64,000 nt of DNA from Chloranthus sessilifolius (lineage: Eukaryota > Streptophyta > Magnoliopsida > Chloranthales > Chloranthaceae): positions 84,352,097 through 84,416,096 of the forward strand of contig CM037590.1 in NCBI GenBank assembly GCA_021018995.1. The letters are read 5' to 3'. A program made the translations under genes and the position numbers. The notes beneath the pieces are model-generated. The model had not been told where the DNA came from. It ran no database searches and was given only the letters and a program-made list of their open reading frames with translations. Positions 55,850-64,000 of this stretch are shown here, in pieces. Each line of letters opens with the position of its first letter. Positions within the stretch are counted from its first letter, which is position 1.

Positions 55850-57013
55850 TTACTTTCTGTCCCTTATCGCAACTGGCTCTCTTCTGCCTTGTAGTTTGGG
55901 TCCCAGACCCCTTCCTTTCTGATAGCCCCACTTTTGGAGCATTGCCACTGCCATTACCATACCACCTCCCATTTTAGACATGATGCCCTCAATGGGTTCT
56001 GAGAGTATTGCCGACACCTCGTACTCGAAACTATGGAGGTCGACGTCCTCAGCGGTGTGTGGTATATCCAGCATGTTGGGTTTCTCCACACTGTTGGTGG
56101 CCTTCTCTTTCTCACTGTGCCATTCTCCAATGATCGTGATAATCTTATGCCCAGATATAAATTTGAGTTTCTGGTGTAATGTGGAAGGTATGGCTCCGAC
56201 TTCATGTAGCCACGGGCGCCCTAACAACAGATTAAATGAGGATTTGATATCCATGACTTGAAACAAGATGGAAAAGATCATTGGCCCTATCAATAGCTCA
56301 AGATCAACTTCTCCCATTATTTCTCTCCTGGTATTGTCAAACCCTCTAGCGCTGGTTCTGGTGGGCCTTAACATGCACGGATCAATCTCGATCTTGGTGG
56401 CAGTTCTCAATGGGCATATATTCAATGCAGACCCATTATCGATTAGTACCAAGGGGATAATCATATTTTCGGACTCAATGGTTATATTCAAAGATTTTGA
56501 GTGGCTACCTCCTTCCTCAGGTAAATCGGCGTATGAAAATAAAATGGCATTTGGAGCCATCACTTGACCAATTATCTGTCGGACTTCGTTTGGGCTAACT
56601 TGGAGTGATACATGTGCATTTTTTAATGCCCCCATTAATGCTTGAAAATTGAGTGGGGACGTCATTAACAGATCCCATACAGTGATATGGGCAGGCATTC
56701 TTCTCAGCTGAGTCTCCAGTATATGTTCTTGACACATCTTCTCAAACGGATTCAAAGTGCTCTCTTTCTTTCCTTCGGGTTGGGCCTGTGCTGCTACCGG
56801 TGCTTCGGGCTGCTTCGATATTCTCCCTGACCTGGTAACAAAATCTACTGCCCCTTCTCTACTACTGCTTCCGGCATTGATATCTGTCTGTGCATAGCTT
56901 AGCGGGACCTGATGAGGATCATATGTGGGTCTCGAGAGCTGGAAGGGTATGGCTGCCGGTTCTTGAGGAACTTGTACTGTCGTCTCAGGAGGTGTGGGCA
57001 ATACTTGATTCAC
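55850..57013 (-). CDS. Element D gag-protease linker, aspartic protease and G-patch
   Basis: The 387-residue open frame starts MNQVLPTPPETTVQVPQEPA. It carries VDFVTRSGRISKQPE (about residues 56-70) and MPAHITVWDLLMTSP, the linker that follows the zinc knuckle in Tat elements. The protease core VLIDNGSALNICPL (near 56430) has the usual Tat D-N-G triplet, followed by FNLLLGRPWLHEVGAIPSTL. Near the end LQKWGYQKGRGLGPKLQGR is a clear G-patch. The frame is uninterrupted. The gag capsid and zinc knuckle that should precede it are missing, replaced upstream by palindrome cluster 5. Confidence 0.85.
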   Translation of the reverse strand: MNQVLPTPPETTVQVPQEPAAIPFQLSRPTYDPHQVPLSYAQTDINAGSSSREGAVDFVTRSGRISKQPEAPVAAQAQPEGKKESTLNPFEKMCQEHILETQLRRMPAHITVWDLLMTSPLNFQALMGALKNAHVSLQVSPNEVRQIIGQVMAPNAILFSYADLPEEGGSHSKSLNITIESENMIIPLVLIDNGSALNICPLRTATKIEIDPCMLRPTRTSARGFDNTRREIMGEVDLELLIGPMIFSILFQVMDIKSSFNLLLGRPWLHEVGAIPSTLHQKLKFISGHKIITIIGEWHSEKEKATNSVEKPNMLDIPHTAEDVDLHSFEYEVSAILSEPIEGIMSKMGGGMVMAVAMLQKWGYQKGRGLGPKLQGRREPVAIRDRK

Positions 57014-57077
57014 CTCAGTGACTGTGGGTTGGGTGGAAAGATTGGGCCAAATGGGGGTGGTGGAGCTGCTAAACAGA

Positions 57078-57247
57078 CCTGGCGCAACTAATACTTGCGC
57101 CTAGGTTGCAGGGGAGGACTTTTACACTGGCGTAACTATTAGTTGCGCCAAGGTAAAAGTTGAGAGTTTAAAGCTGGCGCAACTATTAGTTGCGCCAGTT
57201 ATAAAATCCAGTGTTTTTACACTGGCACAACTAATACATGCACCAGG
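57078..57247. repeat. Palindrome cluster 5, upstream of the protease-pol frame of D
   Basis: Four copies at 57078-57105, 57126-57153, 57174-57198 and 57221-57247 are spaced 48, 48 and 47 bases. They lie where the gag core would be expected. Confidence 0.95.
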
Positions 57248-58205
57248 CAAAAACTGCCTCTCCAGAACAGAAAGCAGCAGCCACTAATGTCAGAAATGAG
57301 TCTCTTTTTGGTTATTTTTTTGTGGAAGTTAGGCTTCCGGGAACTGAGCTATTTTATGGTGATCGATTATCTCCTTACCGCACCTACAGGATTGAGTCCG
57401 GTATAACTCGCTAGCGCACCCCCTAAGGGTTTTAAGCTTCAGAATGGGAACCCACCCGATATACCTCCGGCGCAAGCGCCTTCTCAGATTCTAAGTGGGC
57501 TGGGACTTTTCTGGATCATCACCACTAGGGGCTTCCGCCATACTAAGACCCGGGTGTTTGTATGTGTGCTTAAACCAACCCTTTTGAAAAATCTACCCCG
57601 CAAAACAAATTAATTAAGCTCCCTAACTTGGTTCAATTTTAATTTTTTTCAAAGCTTTTCTCTTTTTTTGGAAGTTTTCTTTAGTTCAAAGACTAGGGGT
57701 GATTATCCCGTGCCGCCACTACGGGCAGGCATCCACTGTTAGGATATGAATAATAAAAAAGACGGGGCCAGTCAAGCGACTAGGCGGGAAATATAAAGTG
57801 CTGAAATTTAAAAGGTGCCAGTCAAGTGACTAGGAAAAAGTTGCTGAAATTTAAAGCGGAAATGTAGGGGTGAGTAAAAGAAAGGTGCCAGTCAAGAGAC
57901 TAGGCAAAAATTGCTAAAATTTAAAGCGGAATCGTAGGGGTGAGTAAAAAATTCCAGTCAAATGACTAGGCAAAGATTGCTAAAATTTAAAGCGGAATCG
58001 TAGGGGTGAGTAAAAAAAGGTGACAGTCAAGTGACTAGGCAAAGATTGCTGAAATTTAAAGCGGAATCATAGGGGTGAGTAAAATGACGTAATCGGAGGG
58101 GTGAGTGATAAAAAAATAGCAAAAATAATAAAAAAATAGCAATAAAATGTTAGAAAAATAAATAAATAAAAAAGGCCTAGTTCAAGGGGAAGCTCTACTA
58201 GCTAA
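57248..58205. other. Element D leader, non-coding
   Basis: No gag-like frame is seen on either strand. Apart from the tandem repeat the sequence is unremarkable. Confidence 0.6.
57768..58085. repeat. Tandem repeat (about 66-bp unit) in D's leader next to the primer site
   Basis: About five units contain GCCAGTCAAGTGACTAGGCAA, split by small changes, then TTGCTGAAATTTAAAGCGG, then GTAGGGGTGAGTAAAA. The array ends about 120 bases from the primer binding site, in the leader of the - strand transcript. Confidence 0.85.
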
Positions 58206-58223
58206 TCCCTAGCAGAGTCGCCA
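58206..58223 (-). other. Element D primer binding site
   Basis: On the - strand, two bases after the LTR, the sequence reads TGGCGACTCTGCTAGGGA. It begins with TGG, the complement of tRNA CCA, and matches the kind of site used in Tat/Ogre elements (probably a tRNA-Arg; I cannot verify the isoacceptor). Confidence 0.75.
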
Positions 58224-58953
58224 TCTGTGCAACCGTAGGAATCGATACGATCCCCGTCACGACGATGCGCTCTCTAACGATGAAAAATATAGAGTCGCCA
58301 CCCGGAGCTTTCGGTGTCTCGGGATACCTAGTTCATTTTTATGAGCACCTAAGTGCTAAAAATATGACTCTGAATCTGGTCCCCACCAAAGGCTCTTGGG
58401 TAGGGGCTTCGGTTATCGATCGTGAAGGTGTTAGGCACCCGATCAACCTGCTTAACGCAGTCTCTACTAATAGCCAAAAATAAAATGATGTAAAAGACAA
58501 GAAAATGGTTCCCTCTTGCCCAAATGGGCCTCCAATCCTATTTGTGCCCCTTCGTTCCTACCGAAAATTCAACGGCATAACGGCACAAATGAAAGAGTAG
58601 GGAATGCCAAAAAGAGATAGGAGAAGAAAGGGAAGAGCTGGAGCCCTCGGGCCCTTGTAGCACTGTAGGAGAGCCTTGCGTGGCTTACTTTGATGAGCTC
58701 TTGAAGGCTTTGTATGGTGGAAAGTGGGGTTCTAACCTCTAAGGCTTGCTAACTAAGAGGTAGAGAGGGAAGGTGAATGGGTAGCATATGCCTAAACTAA
58801 GGGATCTAAGGTGAAAAATATTACTCAAAGGAGGTTTTAGAATTCTAAAATTTGTATGGGAAGTGTGCACCAAAGGGAGAAAGATCTTCTCACTTTAAGC
58901 TCTTTCCCTCTTAGGCCAAAATTCTCAATCCTTAAACCAAGGGGCGGGGGGCT

Positions 58954-58963
58954 CTATTTATAG
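58954..58963 (-). promoter_or_regulatory. TATA box of element D 5' LTR
   Basis: The - strand reads CTATAAATAG, a canonical plant TATA box, about 280 bases downstream of the palindrome cluster. Confidence 0.7.
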
Positions 58964-59242
58964 GAAAGGAGTGGATTAGGAGGCTACTTAGATGCCAATT
59001 GGAGTTAGCAATTAGATAATCTCAAATCTAAGGTTTCCTAGGATTTTGAGAGCTTGAAAAGGTGTGAAGGTGGTTCTAATGGTGGATGATGGGGTGAGGC
59101 TTTAAGCCACTTTGAGGGTTGCAAATAGGTAAGGAATGGGTGCAACAGAACTATCAAAACATACCCCAAAGGTTGAGGTGGTCAACAAGTCAAACCCTAA
59201 ACACGAATTTCGAGGCAAAAACTCATTGTTACTATTCATATG

Positions 59243-59498
59243 CTTGGCGCAACTAATAGTTGCACTAGGGAAATGCACAGTAAAATAGTGAGGAACAGTG
59301 CTGGAAGTTAGCTCGCGGGGTGGGGGCCACCTTTTAAACTTGGCGCAACTATTAGTTGCTCCAGGCTTAAAATTAGGGAGGATTGGCCTGGTGCAACTAA
59401 TAGTTGCGCCAGGCAAAATTTATACCTAGCGCAACTATTAGTTGCGCCAGGCCATTTCTGGGGAGAAATAGCCTGGCGCAACTAATAGTCACGCCAAA
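59243..59498. repeat. Palindrome cluster 1 in element D 5' LTR
   Basis: Five copies of the palindrome with arms TGGCGCAACTA and TAGTTGCGCCA lie at 59243-59269, 59339-59365, 59387-59413, 59425-59451 and 59472-59498. The central base is A or T. The last four are 38-48 bases apart. Confidence 0.95.
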
Positions 59499-59897
59499 TC
59501 CCTGGGGGGGCACCTCAAAATTACCCTCCTACCCTCCGGGTTCGGATTGTCACATCTTTCGATATATACCTCTTATTGGGGCGATTCTTAGACCGTTGGA
59601 AAGCTGATGACCTCCACTCTTCAATGGTATAAGAGTTGGTTGCTGTAGAGGGTCGTAGCCAGTTTTGGTGTGCCCCTCCTCCTTATTACCTAGGAAGGTC
59701 AGGTTAGGGTTTAAAAAGGGTTCTAAGGATCGGGGTTGGTTTCTAAAGGTTCGAGGTAGGTTCCTGGGGGATCTAGGGTGATTTCTAAGGGTTTAGGATG
59801 ATTCCTAAGGATTCTATACATGCCATCAAAAGCTCAAAAATGCGCCTCTCTTGAAATGTGTTTCGATCAGGCCTTGGGCCAAATTTTGGTGTCTACA

Positions 59898-60741
59898 ATG
59901 GGATACATTCAAAAGCTCGGGTTGAAACCCTTACTCGAGCCATTCCACGATCACTATTGCCCTCGGATGGTGAGGCTTTTTTTCTAAAACCTCCGTTGGG
60001 GTGATAGCCGATACCGACTCGTCACTTCGATTGATGGGTTTGAGTATAAGTTTAACCAGTTTCATGTAGCAGCTGCCCTCTAGTGCACGTCGGTCTACAT
60101 TAAAACCTGTGGATTGGGGCCCCCATACATTAAAGACGTCCCTTTTCCCGACGTGGTCACCAACATGACCCAAGGTCAACATGGGAAAGGGTAATCCATC
60201 ACACGGGCCCAGTTACTTGACCAATTGTGGATGCTTGATACCTATATCAAGTGTGCACTCAACCCGTTCTTGCACAAGTCTTCGCGGACTGGTGTTGTGC
60301 AACAGGCACTATTTTCTACTTTTGAGAACCGTTGGTTCTCTGTGGCAGACTTGGTCATTGATGGCATCCTAAATACCAAGGACCTAATGTCAGAGAAAAT
60401 CAAGACTGGGGTCAAGAAACAGATTCCTTGCGCTCGCCTGATTACAAAGATGGTGGAGCAAGATGTTGCTCTACATGAGGCGTATAGTTTGGCTCCCAGT
60501 GAGCCACGTATGGTCAACAACACGAAAGTCTTCCACCTCAAGGAATGGACCAAGAGTTACAACCTCCTGGTTAGGCGGTTACCTGAGGGTGAGGAGGGAG
60601 CCGCTGAGCCCGTTGAGCCTGCCGTTGCAGAGGGTGCGGCGCCCGCCGAGCACGTACTTGGAGAGGGGGAGGCACCACTTGATCCGCCACCTCAGCCCGA
60701 GGTGTCTACTCACCCTGTCCCCACCACACCGTGTCGGCCCC
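59898..60741 (+). pseudogene. ORF X, 3' part (plant transposon protein-like), cut by element E
   Basis: After D, the frame resumes on the duplicated ATGGG as MGYIQKLGLKPLLEPFHDHY, then SITRAQLLDQLWMLDTYIKC, QALFSTFENRWFSVADLVID, CARLITKMVEQDVALHEAYS and an Ala/Glu/Pro-rich tail ending THPVPTTPCRP, where the E LTR begins. CARLITKM aligns with YARVITKL in A's third ORF. Three in-frame stops occur (near 59985, 60081 and 60192). All parts share one frame. Confidence 0.65.
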
Positions 60742-61002
60742 TGTTGACAAGTGAAAAATACCATTTTTTACCCCTGAACTTGAGTCATGATAGACCTTTG
60801 AGAGAACTAAATAAATGTTATAAGTGCTTATGTTGCAGCTAATAATAAAGACAGGCTTAACCATAAAAGCAGCTTAAAAGTGCCAATAAGATGACAATCC
60901 ATGTCAATCCAAAGGAAGAAAGTGAAGAAACAACCTCATCAGCTGTTAAAAGGTCTGAATAGAAGAAGCAAAAACCTGGAAGAGAAGTATGGAACAATTC
61001 GA

Positions 61003-61245
61003 ATAGAAAAATGCACTACAGAGTCCTTTTCGCAAAGAACCTGTACATTTCGCAAAGAACTTGAAACTCTGCGAAAAGGAATAAAACTCCAGGCGTAGCA
61101 TTCGAAGAGCATCTGAACTGTTCAAAGAGAGGATTGCACTTTGCGAAAAGAAGAAAACACAATTCGAATAGAACAAGAACATTGTGAAAAGAGCTTCAGG
61201 AGTCACAACACTTTGCAAAAAGACCCCTAAGCTGTGCGAAGAGGC
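61003..61245. repeat. TTCGCAAA / TTTGCGAA array in element E LTR
   Basis: Copies include TTTTCGCAAAGAACC (61028), TTTCGCAAAGAACTT (61049), CTGCGAAAAGG (61070) and CTTTGCGAAAAG (61139), with decayed versions at 61155, 61186, 61213 and 61235. The same array is in the solo LTR. Confidence 0.65.
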
Positions 61246-61598
61246 ATTCTGGAGATTCACAGCTTTAACAAGGGCAATTCAGTAATCTGTTGCACGCGTC
61301 CTAATGCATTTTAAAACCTACGGACATTCCAGAGGGTTCTAAGCATGAAGCGAAGGAATATTCCACCCCACGTGAGCACCTAGAGAGGGAATAACTTGGC
61401 GGGAACTTCTAGAAACGCTAACAAACTTTCAAAATGCATAACAGAGTTGATGCCTTTTTCACCTGATTGGTTGAACCAGATCGAAGAATTCTGAATGGCC
61501 AGAATAGATCTGGATCCCCGTGCTCGACTACCATTGGTCAATACAGATCTGAGAACCTCTGATTGGTTGATACATATTTGAGCTGGACCTGGGGAAAG

Positions 61599-61609
61599 CT
61601 ATAAATAGA
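61599..61609 (+). promoter_or_regulatory. TATA box in element E LTR
   Basis: GCTATAAATAG is a canonical plant TATA box about 355 bases after the TTCGCAAA array. Confidence 0.65.
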
Positions 61610-62582
61610 CGAAGCATTTGCCCAATTGGGGCATCCAGATTTTGAGTTTCATTTCTAATCCCCCATTTCCCAGCCAGACAGCTTGTCTACAATCCTTGTA
61701 ATAGCCTACTTTGTACTTGCATTTGAGAGCTGTGAGATATTGCTGTAACTCAAAGGAGAGTTTGCATCCAAGACTGCAAATCCGAGAGCTGTTAAGCCGT
61801 GCTCAGAAATTGAGGATGAATTTTAAAAGGTTCTCAGTAAACTATGCATTCTCCATTGGACTCATGTCAAGGGTTCCCTCGATCTCCTCGACATTAGACT
61901 CCTTTAGATTCATTGTTTTGCATGAAATTTCCCTTGATTGATAATCACTGTGAGAATTAGTGTTTGTAACCTAGTCTCTTCACATTTGTAGTGATGTTTC
62001 TTGTTACGAATTGAGGATTTTGATTAAAGACTATTGGATGGTTTGTGGCCATTAAAGTGGGTGGACCATAGTCATAAGTGTAAGCCTAATCCTTGAATTA
62101 GATTTTCTCTCTTACATCCGTGCTTGTAGCCGATGAAGATTGAATCACCTCTGTTGAGCTGCGTTATTCTCATTAGATTTCAAAGACCAAATCAGATTTA
62201 GATATTACTTCTCCATCTTTGTTTCAATCATTCCCCCAACTCGGATCTGGATCATTTAGTTTAAATTTTTCTTTGTTTTTAGTTAGTTAAACATTACAAA
62301 TTCAAACCTCTCATCTTATCAGTGTTCTAGATAAGATAAGAAGCCAGATCTGGTAGCTCAGATCTGGAGGTTTATCTTACATTTTAGACAAATTCTCTGT
62401 GGACGATCTTTCACTCACTTACTTTTAAAACTTGCTACAATTGGCCCTGATCTTGCAGGCTAATTCTCTTCTAATGTCTTGATATTTCTTTATTTTTATA
62501 TAGTCTAGAGCCCGTAATTTAGCACTATATATACTGCTTTTCAAACACACATAAATCAAGCACACTAAGAAGCAACAACAAG

Positions 62583-62601
62583 TTTTAGGCTGCCGATTGT
62601 T
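62583..62601 (+). other. Degenerate primer binding site of element E (tentative)
   Basis: After the LTR end and AG, TTTTAGGCTGCCGATTGTT loosely resembles the Athila tRNA-Asp site (TGGCGCCGTTG) with two extra bases. It is weak on its own, but its place and the AG spacer match element A. Confidence 0.35.
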
Positions 62602-62874
62602 CTAATTTGTTCTAAAATAGGTAGACCTAAGTTTTTATCTTTATTTTTTATCATTACTAAACTATTCTATTGTTTATACCTGTGCAGTTATTCATGTCCA
62701 ATTTTTGAAGAAGGGAAACTACTTAAAAAGAAATTCTGAAGGTTTGCTGTGAATAATCAGATTTTTTTAAGTTGTATGTTTGGTAGGAGGACTCTCAGCC
62801 CTGAGATTGTCCCATTGAATTTAGAAGTTGAAAGGCTGCTACGAACCAAACAAACAACACAAAATTATGCTACT

Positions 62875-63850
62875 ATGGGTGAAGAACCTCGACTTTTGAG
62901 GGATTACTTTGCACCTGGTGCTTATAATTCTCCCTTTTGCATTCAATTTCCTACTGTTGAAGGAAATTATGAGATCTAGTCATCAACTATCCAAATGCTT
63001 CCTTCCTTCCATGGGTTGAGTAAGGAAGACCCATACAAACATGTGGATGAATTCTTGGCTCTTTGCACCACATTCAACATAGCTGGACTTGGTCCAGAAG
63101 CAACCAAGCTTAGGCTCTTTCCTTTTTCATTAAAGGATAAAGCTAGAGCATGGTTATCCATGTTAGCACCAAACAGTATCACTTCTTGGAATGATTTGCA
63201 ATGTCAATTTTTAGCCAAATATTTCCCAATGTCTAAAACAAGCCAATTGAGACAAAGTATCATTTCATTCTCCCAAAACTCAACTGAAACTTTCCATGAA
63301 GCATGGGAAAGATTTAAGGAACTTTTAAGGCAATGTCCTCATCATCAAATTCCTAGATGGCAGCTAGTTCAAAGCTTTTATCAAGGAATTGATCAAAAAG
63401 GCAAAAATATGGTGGATGCCTCTTGTGGAGGCACTTACTTGCAAAAAAATAGTTGAAGAGGTTTGGGACTTATTTGAAGTGATTGGTGAAAACTCAACTC
63501 AGCAGGAATCTCTGTCAAGAGAAATTGAAAATCCTGCTAGGTTGAACAATCACCAACCTACCAAAGGGAAGATCTATGAGGTGAATGAGTTGGAAAGAAA
63601 GATGGACAATCTAACCACAAAGTTTGATAGATTGATGGACTCACTTAAAAATCCAAATGTTTCAAGAGTAGAGGAGGCATGTCTGATATGCCAGTCCCCT
63701 ACTCATTCAATTGACCAATGTCCTACTGCATCACAGTTTCCAGATTTAATGTTGGAACAAGCTCATGCTGCTCAATCATTTGGACAAATGCAGTCAAATG
63801 AATATCCATGGAGAGCACACCCTAATTTGAGGTGGAACCAAGGGAATTAG
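62875..63850 (+). pseudogene. Element E gag (Athila type)
   Basis: ATG 62875 gives MGEEPRLLRDYFAPGAYNSP. TAG at 62977-62979 replaces a Lys or Gln position (element A has NYEIKTS). The core then reads MLPSFHGLSKEDPYKHVDEF, LALCTTFNIAGLGPEATKLR, FPFSLKDKARAWLSML and WERFKELLRQCPHHQIPRW. An A-run near 63445 shifts the frame; it continues VWDLFEVIGENSTQQ and the zinc knuckle CLICQSPTHSIDQC (CX2CX4HX4C). The stop is at 63848-63850; the Gln-rich linker goes on to the window end. Residue-level similarity to A's gag is high. Confidence 0.85.
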
Positions 63851-64000
63851 CAATCCCAAAACCAGCAACAACCAAAGAATCAAATGCCTTTCAAAACTGC
63901 ACTTATCGTGAAATTTTTATGTCAAACCAAATTTTCGACCCATTCCACAACAACACATGCAGCGATGCCCAGATTCAAACCCCTCCAGTCCCTTTCTTTT

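Larger units (their letters stand above)
40290..59897 (-). mobile_element. Element D: complete-ended Tat-lineage retrotransposon, 19.6 kb, with two antisense genes and no gag core
   Basis: LTRs at 40290-41913 and 58226-59897 both start TGTGCAACCG and end GTGTCTACA on the + strand, with a perfect 5-bp duplication ATGGG (40285-40289, 59898-59902). On the - strand the order is 5' LTR, primer site, leader with tandem repeats, palindrome cluster, protease, RT, RNase H, archaeal-type RNase H, integrase, then two + strand genes, polypurine tract and 3' LTR. The gag core that should precede the protease is absent. Confidence 0.95.
58226..59897 (-). repeat. Element D 5' LTR
   Basis: It is 1672 bp and pairs with 40290-41913. 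Over the first 124 bases I count nine differences, all transitions. It contains five palindrome copies (59243-59498) and a TATA box. Confidence 0.95.
60742..62580 (+). repeat. Element E 5' LTR
   Basis: It starts TGTTGACAAGTGAAAAATAC and ends GCAACAACA, 1839 bp, with TGTTG...CAACA inverted ends. The start aligns with the solo LTR, and the end is set by the AG-TTTT spacer and primer-like sequence that follow. The left flank is GCCCC. Confidence 0.8.
60742..64000 (+). mobile_element. Element E: Athila-like retrotransposon, + strand, cut by window end
   Basis: An LTR (60742-62580) is followed by a degenerate primer site and an Athila-type gag. The element interrupts ORF X. Its right half and second LTR are outside the window. 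The solo LTR in element A belongs to the same family. Confidence 0.85.

Noticed and set aside
1..64000. tRNA, rRNA or small RNA genes
   Set aside because: I saw no cloverleaf-capable tRNA sequence or rRNA segment; the tRNA-like matches are primer binding sites.

Overview
The window is plant nuclear DNA made almost entirely of nested LTR retrotransposons of the Ty3/gypsy type. I see no convincing host gene, rRNA, tRNA or CRISPR array. The organism is most likely a flowering plant with a large, repeat-rich genome: Athila, Tat/Ogre and Tekay/Del (chromovirus) lineages are all present, with a tRNA-Asp-type primer site, archaeal-type RNase H, antisense plant mobile domain genes and GT-AG introns. 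I cannot name the species.

Layout by insertion order. Element B (Tat/Ogre-like, + strand, oldest) fills 1-8484 and continues at 26970-33357. It carries gag, protease, a long linker, RT, two RNase H domains, integrase and an antisense multi-exon gene with a plant mobile domain (PMD). Element A (Athila, - strand, 8485-26969) has 2437-bp LTRs and lies inside B's RNase H, with a 5-bp target duplication (CTACC/TTACC). A carries gag-pol and a long third ORF, and that ORF is itself split by a solo LTR (15191-17007, duplication ATGGA). Element C (Tekay/Del chromovirus, + strand) begins at 33358 inside B's PMD gene and runs through gag tail, protease, RT, RNase H, integrase and chromodomain to about 39313. 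It is followed by a repeat array and an extra ORF (X) starting at 40025. Element D (Tat, - strand, 40290-59897, 19.6 kb, perfect ATGGG duplication) lies inside ORF X. D has no gag core but has protease, RT, RNase H and integrase on the - strand, plus two antisense genes on the + strand: a PMD gene (45464-47898) and a DUF7745-like gene (48695-50194). ORF X resumes in frame at 59898 and is cut again at 60742 by element E (Athila-like, + strand), which runs off the window end. The solo LTR inside A belongs to E's family.

The most striking pattern is regulatory. D carries a near-perfect 23-bp palindrome (arms TGGCGCAACTA and TAGTTGCGCCA around one base) in about 20 copies. They form five clusters, mostly at 47-49 bp spacing: in the U3 part of both LTRs, in front of both antisense genes and in front of the protease-pol frame. 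C carries about 36 copies of TTGATCGATCAA in two arrays, one before the LTR TATA box and one before ORF X. A carries CpG-rich motifs both upstream of its LTR TATA box and in the spacer in front of its third ORF. E and the solo LTR carry TTTGCGAA arrays upstream of the TATA box. So three families repeat one family-specific motif set in the LTR promoter and again ahead of the accessory ORF. This suggests coordinated control by shared binding sites, perhaps by an element-encoded factor. That last step is inference.

All elements are decayed. In-frame stops are mostly one C-to-T or G-to-A change away from the expected Trp, Gln or Arg codon, as expected for methylated DNA. By eye, paired LTRs differ by about 5% (A) and 7% (D) over their first 120-210 bases.
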